Source: Uloborus plumipes
Taxonomy: Eukaryota > Arthropoda > Arachnida > Araneae > Uloboridae
Assembly: GCA_038373865.1 (NCBI GenBank)
Contig: JAXGGA010001681.1
Span: 79,990 to 143,989 of the forward strand
Length of the DNA: 64,000 nt
Direction of reading: 5' to 3'
In this document: positions 45,126-58,800 of the stretch, piece by piece
Layout of the letters: each line of letters begins with the position of its first letter
Numbering within the stretch: position 1 is the stretch's first letter
Made by a program: the position numbers and the translations under genes
Notes under the pieces: model-generated
The model's database searches: none
The model's input: the letters and a program-made list of their open reading frames with translations, nothing else
Told to the model about the DNA's origin: nothing

Positions 45126-46678
45126 AAAGTGGCAACAAATTCTCACACGCCGCCAGAGGACGCTAGCTGAAACGCTCCCTACTTCCTACGGGATTCAATG
45201 TAAATGATACTGAATCTGTCCTCTCTTTAAATGCTGCTATGGGAAAGAAAAAATTTTTTTTTCAACTGGATTTTGATGTAAATCTTCGACTGACATTATG
45301 AATTAAGTATGATTTTCATCCCACGAAAATAGGAGCCGTATTTTTTGAGAAATAGGTTTAATCGAATGCACTTACCAACTTGCCAAATCTGACAGAATCT
45401 GTCATTTTTTAAAGACTGCTGTTGGTAAGAGGTTTTTTTTTTTTCAACTGGATTTTGGTGTAAATCTTCGATTGACATTATGAACTAAATATGACTTTGA
45501 TCCCACTGAAGTTTTGCCACTTAATTTTTTTATTAATTAAAAATATTTAGTAGACAAAATAATTATTATAGACTATATTTTCATATTACCTTCTTTTTTA
45601 CATGTTCATATTTTTATTTAATTACCATTTGTAATCAGTAATTGAAAAATTTATTTATTCATTATTATTATTTTTCTAAAAATACTAATTATACGTAGAA
45701 CAGAATCGCTTTTTTTCTTTTCCAGACATTCCAAGCACACTCACACGCACACAAAATAAATAAATAAATAAATAAAATAATAAAGAAATAAAAGAACTAA
45801 TGTGGATTAAAAATATTAATTAATGAATAATTTTTATTCAAAACAAATCAGCCCATAATTTTAATTAAAAAATAAATTAATCAATAATTTAAATAAATGA
45901 ATTAATTAATTAATTAGCTTTAAAAAATCCCCCCCCAAAAATTTTTATGGCGCAACATGCGCCATAATCCCCCCCCCCCCTGTGGGCACCCCTGGTTAGA
46001 GATACATTATATTAGTCTAGGTTTAAGCAAAAAAGATAAAAAAAATTCGAAAATTAAGCCAATGAATATATTTTTAATTGTAAAAATTATGTAAATATAA
46101 AATTTCCTATTATTAGGTAAAAACGAAGAAAAATAATAATAATGAATAAATAAATTTTTCAATTACTGATTACAAATGGTAATTAAATAAAAATATGAAC
46201 ATGTAAAAAAGAAGGTAATATGAAAATATAGTCTATAATAATTATTTTGTCTACTAAATATTTTTAATTAATAAAAAAATTAAGTGGCAAAACTTCAGTG
46301 GGATCAAAGTCATATTTAGTTCATAATGTCAATCGAAGATTTACACCAAAATCCAGTTGAAAAAAAAAAAACCTCTTACCAACAGCAGTCTTTAAAAAAT
46401 GACAGATTCTGTCAGATTTGGCAAGTTGGTAAGTGCATTCGATTAAACCTATTTCTCAAAAAATACGGCTCCTATTTTCGTGGGATGAAAATCATACTTA
46501 ATTCATAATGTCAGTCGAAGATTTACATCAAAATCCAGTTGAAAAAAAATTTTTTTCTTTCCCATAGCAGCATTTAAAGAGAGGACAGATTCAGTATCAT
46601 TTACATTGAATCCCGTAGGAAGTAGGGAGCGTTTCAGCTAGCGTCCTCTGGCGGCGTGTGAGAATTCGTTGCCACTTT
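45126..46678. repeat. Second palindrome (552-bp arms, 449-bp spacer)
   Basis: Arms 45126-45677 and 46127-46678 are near-identical and inverted (sum of paired positions 91804). The arms begin AAAGTGGCAAC and end in TTATTATTTTTCT. The spacer is AT-rich and holds one hAT-type end, CAGGGGTGCCCACAGGGG read on the minus strand (about 45994). No coding content. No target duplication visible at the outer ends. Confidence 0.85.
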
Positions 46679-49210
46679 TAGATAGCAGAGATTTAGCTCC
46701 TCCCCTTTAACCTCCTTGCATTTTATTAACGGACGAGTTTTTTTTTTTTTTTTCTTCTTTCTTTGATAAAATGTGTTTTGATGCTCTTTGTACTTTTATT
46801 TATTTATTTATTTTATTATTATTATTATTATTATTTTCTTTTTTTTTTTTTTTTGAAAACGATGGAGGATATTTTCTACGGAGGAACTGTAACAGTTACA
46901 CTCTTTAAAAGGTGCGACAAAACTTTATTTATTCGTTAATTACTTTTTACGTGTCTATTTCATCTGATGAAAGGGGTATATTTTGCTTTTCGAAATCAGC
47001 TCTTAGTGCTAAAGAAGTATGTTTGACATAATTTTAAGTCTCAGATAATCAAGAGAATAATGATCAGATGCGAGAATGCCGATGTCGATGTACGGGAAAG
47101 TAGGCTCGTTTAGTTCTTGACAGAACTTCTTGTTTACTCAGTGGGTTGATTTATTTTACGGAAGTAAAAACTGCAAATTCTAAAAAACGGACTTCTTTCC
47201 AGGCCATTTCATAAGGGTAGAACTTAGAATCGGAAGGCGTATGTCAAAGGTGGCTATCCGTCTTAATTTTTAAGGCCACTTCTCACTTTTTAAATTGGTC
47301 TTTTAATCATTAGTGTTAAAATCTATGTAACAAAATTCTTTAAAAAAAGACTTCAGGGGTGCTGCCTCCTCCCACGCATACGTTTCTTTTGACCCCCACT
47401 TTTTTGGTGCACCAGCCGCCTATGAACTGCACTTTCAGATAAGCGTTGAGGCATTCCTACAATTTAAAAACGAGCTTCAAGTTTTATATTATTTTTCAGT
47501 TTCCATTCATAGAATGTAGAATTTTTCTTAGACCATCATAACTAACATTCATTAAACACTGGGGTGAAAAACTAAAATAATCAAAGTTACTTAAAAAATG
47601 ATTCCAAATTGGTTTATTTCCGAAGCTACCTACTCCATAACATTAAAAATTTCCTACTGTATCATCATTAATTATTATTTATGAAAAAAATTACATTTAT
47701 TACCTGTTAGAAACATTTTGTATAACCTTATTAAATCTTTTATGGACTTAGAAATTTTCCCTAATGTGTTTTTCGAACGATGCTTAATTTCTAAAGAAAC
47801 AAATCACAAAAAATTATAATGAAATTTTTAAAGGCTAGATTAAGACAGAATACAGAAGCTAAACTACTTGGTGTCAATTCATGATTTAACGATTGATATT
47901 GCCTTTATCGTAATATGTGATATTAGCAACTCGCAAAATATAAATACACAATAAATTCTCACAGTAGATTAAATTATACCTACCAATAGACTGAGCTCAT
48001 GTATGCATCTGAAATCTAGCCCAAAGCTGTGGGCCAGATTTTAGATACTCGCGGGCCATAGTTTGGAGACCCTTGCAAAATAAATTCGGTAGCATTCTCA
48101 AGATGGCTCCAAGTACGAACTGCCATTATTTTGTTGAATCTTGTTGCAAATCTTCAACATTTAACACACCAAATTCAATTTTTTTTAATGCACAAAAGGA
48201 GAAGACAAGAATAGTGCAAGAGCGATAAAAAAATAAATAAAAATAAAAGTAAACTGAAAACTGTTTGTGTTCTTCACTGTTCTATTGTGAAAAATATTTT
48301 ACAGTAATTTATTTAATAGTATATCAATTATACAAGACCGGTTTTCATTTTATCCATTTATCGGTATGCATATTTACACCTTTTTTCATTAAAAAGTGTT
48401 TTCTTTAGATGAATCTTTCATTACATTGAACTAAAAATTATGAATATGGAAGGTACTCTAGATCACTCCTTTAAAATTAAAAAAAAATAATAATTAAATA
48501 AAAAAAAAAAAAAAACTCCGAACTGAACTGATTTTATTTTTCCGAAGGATAATCGTGTACAGGTTATTGTTATCATTGCTTGTTTGTTAATGTTTTATTT
48601 TCCTGTATTGATTTATTCCATTTTGTTCTGCTTCAACTTTTGCATTAAAAGCATTTATTGCAATCTGAATTCAATACTCTTTCTGTAATTTCGTGTAGTT
48701 ATCCCAATATCCCCCACGCCCATATCTTTAGGTGCTCGAGAAGCTCTCGGTATTCATTTAATTAAGTAAACAATTTTACTTCGAGGTCATTTACTTGTGA
48801 ATAAAGTGATGTACAATTGAATGTCCGATCTTGACATCGGAATTTCTGGCATCGGAGATGGTACATTCAGGAGGATATACATCTCTCTTTCCCCCTGAAT
48901 ATTCTCCTATAGATTATAATAAGATCCCCTTCGTTTTTAATAAACAGCGGTAAGCAACAAGGTCTCCCCTGTCGTTTTCGCCTATCCCCCTCGCTTCTAC
49001 CTCAGTTTCGCCGTAGCGCAACTCAAAGTGAACCTTGACGTCGAAGCAAGCTCCTCCCCTTTTTGTGTCACGTGAACTTAGTTTCGTTTTTAGCTGATTT
49101 TAAGCTGTAATTTGGCAAAATCCTGAGCAGATTTTTAAAAACCGAGTTGATATTTAGGGGTTTGAAGTAATAAACTATTGAAATTAATCAACAGTTTGCG
49201 ATTACCCGAC
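46679..49210. other. Noncoding repeats, nothing specific recognised
   Basis: AT-rich, with (ATT)n at 46812-46835 and poly-T runs. It contains the right end of the CCGGGGTCTCC element at 48075 and then the inner right flank of the GAGGAATCTGCATG segment. Confidence 0.4.
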
Positions 49211-49857
49211 CCATGCAGATTCCTCATTAAGGATAAACAACAGTCTACACCCTACTAAAAAAAGGTCATTGCATCGCTTTTCTAATATCCATGCCACTAC
49301 AAGGTCAACCCATAGAAGAACAAGAAAATACAGCGAGAGCATTAAAGAACGAAAAAAAAAAAAAAAACACACACACACACTGTGGACTTAATCAGGGAAA
49401 AAGACACACAAAATGAAAAGATGCCTGTTCTGTTGCCGAAAATGTAGTCGGGGCTAAGGGCAGTATACTGGTAATTGCTCAGCGCTCCGTTAACTCCAGG
49501 CCCGCCATTCTGTTTTCTTAGGGGGGAGGGTGTCAAAGGGTACAAAAACAATGTAATTTCATCAGAAAACAACAAAAACCACGCCTACTTGTATGTAAAT
49601 ACATTGATACCTCAACCCTCCCCCCCCCCCCCAAGGGCGGACCTGGTTAAATCTAAATTGGACCCTGGTAGAAACTAGCAGCTGAGGGGAAAAAAAGAAA
49701 AAAGAAGAAATTGTATGTACAATTCATCGGAATAGTAAGAGCGAATATTTCTCAAACGAAAAATCTAGGGGGAGGGGAGGGGGTCAAAAGCTGCACCAGC
49801 ACTTCTGAAAATTTTGACCTGTGCCCCCCCAAAACTTTCTGTCACGCTACTCCTATG

Positions 49858-51070
49858 TCAGCAAAATAAACGCACTCCGTAAAAGTTACTTTTCTGCTAG
49901 TACAGTATCAGTCTAGAGAAAACAACCAATCCTCGTTATTCTTCCCTCTCTTATAGACGCTACACTTTTTGAGTGCAGTGTTCCTGCGTAACTTTGGTTC
50001 ACAATTTTTCAGTAACACTCATATTTTATCTGTATAATATCTATTCTATCGGGTTAAAGCTGAATAAAAACTACTGAAGCAAAGTAAAATTCTAATAAAT
50101 GAAAGAGTTATTAAGTTCTCTTAAAGAAGATATTTTCCCCCCATCTAATCAATTTGACGAAACATATGACAGCTTCTATTTACATTTGGAAGATTTTTCT
50201 CTCTTTTGTTTTTTGTGCTATTCAGATTTCTTTTACCAAGACGTCTATAATTTTTGTCAGCAAACCCCTCGAGTGCTAATTTCCAGAAAAATAAACTTAC
50301 TCTGTAAACGTTGTTCTTTTTTTTTTTTTTTGCCAGCACAGTGTCATTCAAGAAAAAACCAACCTATCCTCGCTAATCAACCATCTTTTGCAGAGGTTAT
50401 ACGCTTCGAGTACAGTGTTTCAGTGTAACTTTGGTCCACAATTTTCCTGTAATCCGTATAAACACATCTATTCTATTTACTTAAAGCTGTATAAAAACTG
50501 CTAAAGTAAAATAAAATTCTATAATTGAAAGAGACATTTTTTTTTTCACCATCTAATCAATTTTACGTAAATTATGACAACTTACATTTAATTTTGCAAG
50601 ATTTTTTATTATTATTATTATTTTTTTAGTGCAATTTAGATTTTTACCAAGACGTCCACAATTTTTGTCAGCGTACCTTTCAGAAAAGTAAACGGTCTCT
50701 GTAAAAGTTGTTTTTTTGCCAGTGCAGTGTCAGTCCAGAAAAAACCTCTATCATCGCTATTATTAAATCTCTTGTAGAGGTTACACGTTTCGAGTACTGT
50801 AAGTTTGGGCGACAATTTTTCAGTAACACTCATATTTGATCAGTATTGACATGGGCTTAAAGCTAAATAAAACCAGTTGAAGTAAAATGAAATCCTAATA
50901 ATTAAAATAGTTTTTTTGTTCTCCTTTGAGAGATATTTTTCACCATCTAATCAATTTTATGTAAATTATGACAGCTTTACATTTGCAAGATTTTTTTTTT
51001 TTCATTTGTATTCAATTTGGTTTTTTTACCAAACGTCAATAATTGTTGTCAAAAACGTATGGTCACCTTT
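49858..51070 (+). repeat. ~400-bp tandem array, right block
   Basis: Anchors of the type AAAGCTGAATAAAAACTGCT recur at 50056, 50483 and 50859 (spacings 427 and 376 bp). Each is followed by AAAATTCTAATAA, TATTTTTCACCATCTAATCAA, a GATTTTTTACCAAGACGTC block and GTTACACTTTTCGAGT-like sequence. Open frames in some units (for example 50099-50428) are not kept between units, so I treat them as noncoding. It ends about 1.5 kb upstream of the GALNT start codon. Confidence 0.8.
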
Positions 51071-52613
51071 ATGGTTTACCTCTAGAAGTGTTTCGATTTA
51101 TTCGTGTTCTTTTCATATGATATTTATTAGTGTAAATAAATAACCGTAACATATTTTCGCCAACAGTTAGATAAGTGCGCCAAAACAGCAAACCAGTTTA
51201 AAACAACTGTCGAAAGGTTAACACAGCCCTGAGGTTAACGTGGGTATTTGTTTTGAGTTTTATAGGTATGCAACGAAGAGCGAAGAGCTTTGCAGCAACC
51301 TGTGAATATGTTTCATTTCTTATGCTGGAAGAGACTTTCACTGCATATAATTATGTGATTATTAGCTTGCAAGATGTTTGTTTAGTGCTTCAAACTTGAA
51401 TTTCTGAGAAAGAAACGTTTCTATTTCTTGTTAATATGCAAAGCTATCTGTGAGTAGCGTGTTTTAATAAGTATGTTTATATATTAAGTCGTTTATATAT
51501 TAAGTCTGGTGTTGATTATGACAAAATTGTGAATTGTGCTTTTTTCGTTGAAAAATTTTTTAAGCTTTTTTCATATTTTTTTTATCTGCAAGCCTCTAAA
51601 AACTTTTATATTGCATGTCATTATTCTTCCTGATTGTAATTTTGTTTTTACTCTAAAGCAGACTCGTCATTTGAAGAATCGGGAAGATTTCTTAATTCTT
51701 AAAAAATATTTGAAATAATTATGAGAGTGAAAAATTAAGTTGCATATGCATTTATTCTATTTGCAGTGCTGTTTTTACTTTTCAGACAGCCAGAATGCAC
51801 TCTTCTGGTTCTAGCCCTGAGCCAGGGCAATGTGTGGACCAAAATAAGTTTTGGTCCACACATAATAAATACTACTTTCCACTTGAATAATAAACACTAC
51901 TTGTCCCTACAAAGTTAACATAATTGGAAAACATTTCTAAAAAATTAAAATTGACTGTTTTGGAGTTTTTCGCTTAGTCTTGTCGTTCCCTTTACTATTT
52001 TGCTGAATTTTCAAGTTTTGAAACTATACTGATTTGCTGATTATGTCACAGATAACCAATGTACCCTGCTTCCCCTACATAACTTAAATTGGACTATCCT
52101 ATCAATGAAACTCAGCCGGCGGTTGTAAGAGAGGACTAATGGTGGACCTGAAACTAACCAGTAGTCATTTGCTACTTCGCAACTGAACTTAATTTGACCA
52201 CTAAATAAAATTCTCAACTGGTCACTTTTTAAAATATAAACCTGCCACTATTAATTATTACTTTTTTAATTATTATATGAGCACTAACAAATTGCTTACG
52301 ATCCTCACTTGACCATAGTTAATGTTCCTCTGATTTTCTTCTTCAATGAATCTACTATATGATGACAAAAGTCTTGTTGTTTCAAATATTTATTTAGAGA
52401 GTTTCGTTGTCATGGTTGCAACTCGTTTGTCTTTTACGTTCATTATTCTTTTGTTTCTTTTGCATATTATGGGGGCGGCATTATCTCATGTCAGTTCAAA
52501 AGGAGCTACAGAACCTGAAAGATTGAAAACCCATATTGAAGAGGAAAGTTTTAGGTTCATTTTATCCCAGGTCCTGCCATCACCCTATCACTAAACCTAT
52601 ATTTTTCTTTCAG

Positions 52614-52886
52614 GTATATTTGCAATGTGGTTATGGAGATCGTGCAGAATGTGGAAAAGAAAACTCCGACTTCTTCTACTAATACTGTTGCTTCCTATTA
52701 TGATTATATTTCTTCTAGTTGTGAGTTTCCAATCCAAACCGACGGACAATAGCTTTGACCGATGGAAAGTATTACACAAGAATAACAAGCAAACAGAATA
52801 CATTGATAAAAGAGGTGTTCATGTGATTGTAGGCCATTTTATTGGAAATGATTTACCTTGGGACACAACACCTAATCTCACTGATG
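52614..52886 (+). CDS. GALNT exon with start codon, anchor and stem
   Basis: Acceptor TTCTTTCAG, then 11 nt of 5'UTR and ATG at 52625. Donor GTAATG at 52887, phase 1. Encodes [13 protein letters not shown], the hydrophobic anchor, and a stem ending [18 protein letters not shown]. The first ATG of the frame is used, and the basic tail before the anchor fits a Golgi type II protein. Confidence 0.85.
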
Positions 52887-55800
52887 GTAATGTTCTCATT
52901 ATTTTCTTTACTTATTGCTTATATGTATTTGTTAATTAACACACCTTAGAGTGTTTTTTGAGTTTCTTCTGATTATTTAATATTAAATTTTATAAATGTT
53001 TGCTCTATGCTTCTTGAACTAATGAATCATTTGAGGTATATCAATGTCCTGACTGCTCCAGAGTCCTTATGAAGCTTGAGTTTCCCCTCAGGATCAGGAG
53101 GCCCGAAAATAATCAAATGAAAATCTGCTAAAAAATTCTAATGTTTGACTATCCAATTGGTTCATTTAAATTAATTTTCACAGCTTGATTTTCTTTTTTT
53201 AACCCTTTTAGCTATTAGTGATTTTTAAGAAAATGTAAGGAAAATATGTAATTATATTTAGCAGTCAATGCAAAATATTAAAAGTCATTTTTAAAAAGAT
53301 TTTCAAAATACAATCATCAATTATACAATTTTAAGGAGAATTCAAAATGTTACTAAATAATGAAAGCTGCAATTCCTATGTACAAAAATCAAAAGAGGGG
53401 GAAATTCTAAGAAAAACTGGTTTATACATTTTAGTGCAAATTTGTGTGAAAGATTTTTTTAATTTCAATCAGTATGAAGTATGGTATAAATAGCAATTCA
53501 GCTTGATATTATTAAAATAACTAAGTATTTTATATGTAAGCATCTAATAGACGCATGATACAAAGCAGCAAAGAATGAACTGAGAATATCACCAAATGAT
53601 GTATTGAGATTCAATGAGTGGCTCGAATCAGTGGAGCAATGAAGGGGCTGCGGTTGTTTCTTGTCAAGAAATTACAAACTATTTTATTTCGAGGAACAAA
53701 TTTGATCTTTTAATAATATTTCAATACATTAATAGAAATGAGCATAATACTTTTTTTACATGACTTTATTAATTAATCTTTTCTAGCCGAAATCAATGCA
53801 ATTGGTTATTCTCCACTACCTAGAGCTGGTGCTATGGGAGAAGCGTATGTCCCTTCACCAGCTGAAAGACAAAGAAGCAAAAAACTCTTCCATTTAAATA
53901 AATTCAATTTGGTGGCCAGTGATCGAATTCCTATAAATAGAACATTGCCAGATGAAAGAAGACGAGGGTAATTATAAATTATGGCTCTTAATAGTTAAAT
54001 TCAACTGATGAACGATTAAAAATAGGATACTATCGTCGAATCTCACTAAAACGAACTCTAAGGGACCTTTAAAGTTATGTCATTTTGACCACAATTTGTC
54101 TTATCCAAAGAACAATATTACCATGCTAAGCCCAAAAGGTGTGTCTGCAGCTGAGTTCACAATAAGAAATGGCCTTTCAAAGTTTTGCTTCTCTGTGTAT
54201 TTGATTCACATGCAACTTTTTCAGAATTTTTTTTTTAATATTTTGCATTAACAAATGACCTTAAAAAATTCTACTCAGTTGAAATAAGTGACAAAGAACC
54301 ACCTGGTGAATACAACTCAATTTTGATAAAAAGTGCAGACACCATTTTTGTGCTTAGCAAGGCAGAATACAAATCATTAGGTGCATGGGCGTCGCTGACT
54401 GCTGAACATTGGGGGGGGACTTTGGAAAAATAAAAATACTAGGAAAAATTCATGTTTTTTAAAAATATGCTTAGCCTTTGTAAAGACCAATGAACATTGC
54501 AATTTTCAAATAAGGACCACAAGGAGTTAATATTCTGACCCATAGCGGGGACAAAAAATTGGGGAGGGGGGTATGAAATTGCCGACCCCTCATTAATTTC
54601 AAACAGAGGGAAAAGAATGGGTCCAACATCTTTGCTAAGAGGGAAGTCATAACTAGATCAGAGAGTTGAGAATGTGTTCCTAATCGTAAGTATATTATTT
54701 ACACAAAAGTAAGGAGGTACGGTGGTTTCTCTCCCGGATATTTTTTGGAATTTGTGGTCTTAAAAATGCATTTTAAACGATCTTTGGTAATGTTATGGGA
54801 GAATAGAATCGAGTGCGCTCATCCGTCCATTTTTCGATATCGAAACGTTAAGAACTCCATTATTAACTCTGATTGTGCTATGGAAAGAGGGGATCTGGGA
54901 TTTTTTCGAAATTGTATTGCTAAAAACGCAATTTTTGACTATCTTTGCAGATAATACGTAGATTAGAGATTCGAGTTCCCTCTTTTCAGAAAATTATCTC
55001 TGAAAAATGCATTCTAAACAATTTTTGGCCATGGTAGTAGTTGAAGAGGTTCAGAGGCGCTTCTCTGGATATTTTTGGATATTGAAATTTAAAAACACAA
55101 GTATAGATTATATCTAATTGTTTTAGAGAAAGGGAGGTCCGGAATTCTCCCCTGGAACTGTTTTTGAAAATGTAACTTTAAAAACGTAGTTTTAGACTAT
55201 CTGCGTAGATGTTAGGAGAGTGGAAATTTAGGGCCACCCTTGAACTTTTTCAAAATTGAAGGGTCATCTTTGATAATTTTAAGAGGACAGACAAATATTC
55301 GAAAATCGTTATTTCAGTTGACTTTCAATGATGTTAGGGCAGAAATTTTGAAGAACTCTCCGTCGGAAACAAAAGTTTAAGCCCTTTAGAACGAAATATA
55401 GGACGATCTTAAACGTTATTGACAAAAGACAGAGAGGGGAAGGGAGGCGCCTCCTTTTTTAATGAGAGATATGTTTATTCAAGCTGAAGCAGCAAAATAA
55501 ATAAATAAAAAAAAAATGAGTTATACTCCCACATCTCACATTTTATGCTCACGTTACAGTATTCAAAATTCATGCATTTGATCAATAACAATGCAAAAGC
55601 TTAATTTAGTGCTTGAAGAAAAATGAATGTTTTTCATTCTGTTTTATCACGTCATAATTTTTACTTTTGATAAAAACAAATAATTAAAAACGATTAAATA
55701 TAAGTTTTCAGGGAGAAGACTGTCTAAAAAGTTCTGACTTCTTAATATGCAGTGTAATATGACAGGAAAAAAAATTCCCTTTATAATTATTCATCTAGCA

Positions 55801-58800
55801 TTTTGATCTTCAACAATATGTGAGAGATCTTTCTAATATTTTTTTTATTTAATTAATTTTTATTATTGTTTCTTACCCTCTCTTTCATAAGAGCATTTGT
55901 TTCGCTTCAATTGTGCCTATACTAAGAATGATGCTTTCACCTAATTTTGAAAGTTCCATTTTGAAATTTATATTTCTCAGTAAAAAATTAGGTTTGAAAA
56001 TTTCAATTAAAAATAATTTGTATGAATAGTAACTTGCTTTTTTTAATGATAATTCAGTTCTTTTTACAAATTTTCATGGAAATGCAGCGATAAAATATCT
56101 TGTTGGTCCCAACTTTTTAAAAAGAATTTAGTTATCTAAATAATACTCAACCAAACAAGCCTTATTATTTCATCACTTAAAAGATAAAACAGAGTATTTT
56201 TCACGTAAACTGTTTCTTAGTTATTTGAAAATATAATTCTAACTTAGAATAAAAATATTTCGTTTATCAACATTGCTAATATTGAATGTTTTCTTTGCAA
56301 CTCAAATTTCATAAAAATGTATATCAATTAGTAACTGCAAAAATAAGAAAAATTAGTAAGCAAACACGAAAATACAGGTAATTTTCTCTTGTTGTGTATT
56401 ATTTAGCTTGCTCAAAAATTTAAATTACTTCGATCAAAAAATAAGGATCTTAATACTGATTAGTATATGCTCATCGAAAATATTCCAATCAAATATCTTG
56501 TAATGTTCACTGTAAATAAATACGAATAAGCATTTCAGCTAAAAATCAGTTTAGTATAAAACTCTATATAAAGTTTACATATGTTAGGGGAGTATCATTA
56601 AAGGGCACACAAGGACGGATACAAGGGAGGGGCGATGGAGGCGATCGCCCCCTTTTTTGAGGACCTCTCCACCGGTAGTTTTTCTCTCGCGATGCTGAAA
56701 CTCAAAAAAACTTTTTAGACAAGATTTAACTGTTGGGGGAAGAAGGTTTGGGCCTCTCCCCAGAAATATTTCGGAATTCAAGTCCGAAATTTTTGTGATT
56801 AATATTTGTGAACCAGTATACATAATAAAAGTAAGTTATAAAGACCAATTGCGCTTCCCTTGAAAATTCCTAGATTCGCCCTTGTGGGCACATTAGTATT
56901 TCCTTCTATGCATAAGCAATTTGTGATACTGATGTCTTAAAAATCGCTCCATGCTCACTCTTACCCAGGGCCGCCGATACCAGCGATGGGGGCCGGTACC
57001 AATTTTAATGCCGGGCACCCATGCAACCCCCCCCCCCCCAAATTGCATATTTTAATGCTGTCCTTTCAGCACATTTGCAATTGTAAAAAAAAAAGGCAAA
57101 AAAAAAATTTTTTTTCTGAAATACTTTTTTTTTTAGTTACGAAAGTGTGCACCTGATTTTATTTTCACGTTATTTGTGCCGCCAGATGATTTTAAAAAGC
57201 GATGCAATTTCCTTTGCGCAAGCGTGTTTTTCATTCATTAGTGTTTGTACTAGCAATTGTTTCATATTGAGAATCGGCAATGGAAAGCAAGATTTTTTTT
57301 TCAATGAAATTATTGACACTAAAACGGGAAAAACATGTTCATAACCTTACGGGCCCCCCAAAGCTCCGGCCCCCGGTACTAAAGGTCCAGTATCCCCCCC
57401 TCCCAAACGGCGGCCCTGCTCTTACCGTTAAAGGTATATGAAGTTAACAAGAAATTTTGTAATACCTTTTTTATGTTATAACAAAAACAATGAAATGAGT
57501 AAAACTTACATGATATCTTTCCTCCAAATATGATACTCTTTAGTGCCGTACTACCGATGCGTGCCCATGCACAAAGCTTTTCACGAAGCTTCTCTAGCAG
57601 TTCTTCAAAAAAAAAAAAAATTCTTGCTCACACCATATCGCTAAACACGTGGACACATTAGTGCCCCTCTTGAACCCCCTTCCTCTCTGGGGGGTCTACG
57701 GATGGTCAGAGGGATTTTTTAGTGCCCATTGTAATGCAGCTGGACAGTGTCTTCTTTCCTCGTTAAGAAGAGTGAAATAAAAGAGGGTGGTCTTATCTGC
57801 GACAGAATCAAGAGAAGTATTTGAAATGGGGAAAAGTGCACAAAAAGAAATTTATTTCTTAGATAGCTAGCTGTCACGTTTCCTAATTTTTAAGCCACGT
57901 TCTTAAAGGAGCTAATTCTAATATAATTTGTTTTTGCGAAAGAAGATATCCACTCTTTTCTAGTGTTGTATATTCCGCGTTGTAATATATTGAATGAAAA
58001 TCTTGAGGGGGACTTTTTTTCTGTTTGGTTCAAGAATACAAACCCCAAGGTCTATTTATTATTTCCAATGCCCCGTCGAGTAGGTGGGTGGTCAGAAAAA
58101 GGGAAAGTGTCAATTGTTGAATGGAGGGATTGGATCTTCTTATTTCCACATTTTAACGGGTTTTGTTACTAGAAGAAAAATAATTGCTACGTTAAGGATG
58201 GCATAAAACGCAAAAAGCCCACAGTAGGAAACTGATTAATTCACAGATGGTTCATCAAGTGCAATATAGAGACGGAAGTTTTTATAATTTTAGTTCGGGC
58301 TGAAATTCTAATTTAATTTTGATACACAAATGATATCTAGCTCTGACCTTTTTTTTTCCCTCAAGTGTAAGAATTCCAAAATATTGAGAGGAACTTTTCC
58401 TCAGTTCAAAATATTGGGGGGGGACATGTCCCCCTCGTCCCCCCCGCCAACGACGCCCGTGATTAGGTGGGGTTCAGAAATGTAGTTTGAAGGGTTTCAA
58501 CTAATGAGGTTCGACCTCATAAAATTTGAAACATTTTCACTTCAATGTTACATGTACGGTCGTTGTCAATATTTAAATGATCATTTCAAAAAGTATATTT
58601 ATCACTATTACTCTGATCAATCTATTATCCAAAAGCTTTTCCAACATATATTTAAATTACTAATATTATCTTTAAAATGATAAGAGAAATAGATCAATGC
58701 AAAAGTGCATGCAGCTATCCTTTCTATGAGTAAAAAATAAAATGTGTATTATGACTACTATTGAGAAAATCAGTAAAGCAAAAAATATTCAAGGTGAACT

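Larger units (their letters stand above)
34483..48083. mobile_element. hAT element bracket (CCGGGGTCTCCAAAC ends)
   Basis: The left end CCGGGGTCTCCAAACG at 34491 and right end ATAGTTTGGAGACCCTTG at 48075 are a pair of a common hAT type. The flanking 8-mers CAATAGAA and CAAAATAA agree at six of eight positions. It encloses the 146-bp array and all its insertions. Confidence 0.5.
34256..49225. mobile_element. Inserted segment with 14-16-bp inverted ends inside EL0
   Basis: GAGGAATCTGCATG (34256-34269) and its inverse CATGCAGATTCCTC (49212-49225) are perfect and lie exactly where EL0 homology stops and resumes (ACCCCAAAT before, ATTAAGGAT after). Superfamily unclear; the target duplication may be only AT. 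Confidence 0.5.
32428..49865. mobile_element. EL0: outermost transposon of a nested stack
   Basis: The left end CATAAGCGTAGCGTC at 32436 and right end CACGCTACTCCTATG at 49857 match the ends of EL1/EL2. The flanks are TCAGCGAA (32428-32435) and TCAGCAAA (49858-49865), an 8-bp duplication with one difference. The left body 32436-34253 matches EL1 without its LTR; the right body 49228-49857 matches the last part of EL1. Everything between is later insertions. Confidence 0.7.

Noticed and set aside
50099..50428. 109-codon frame in the ~400-bp array
   Set aside because: The frame is broken in the other array units, so it is not conserved as protein.
52346..52594. 82-codon frame with a hydrophobic segment just upstream of GALNT
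   Set aside because: No similarity recognised, and the GALNT start with its own membrane anchor lies in a separate exon. It may overlap a 5'UTR but is not supported as coding.
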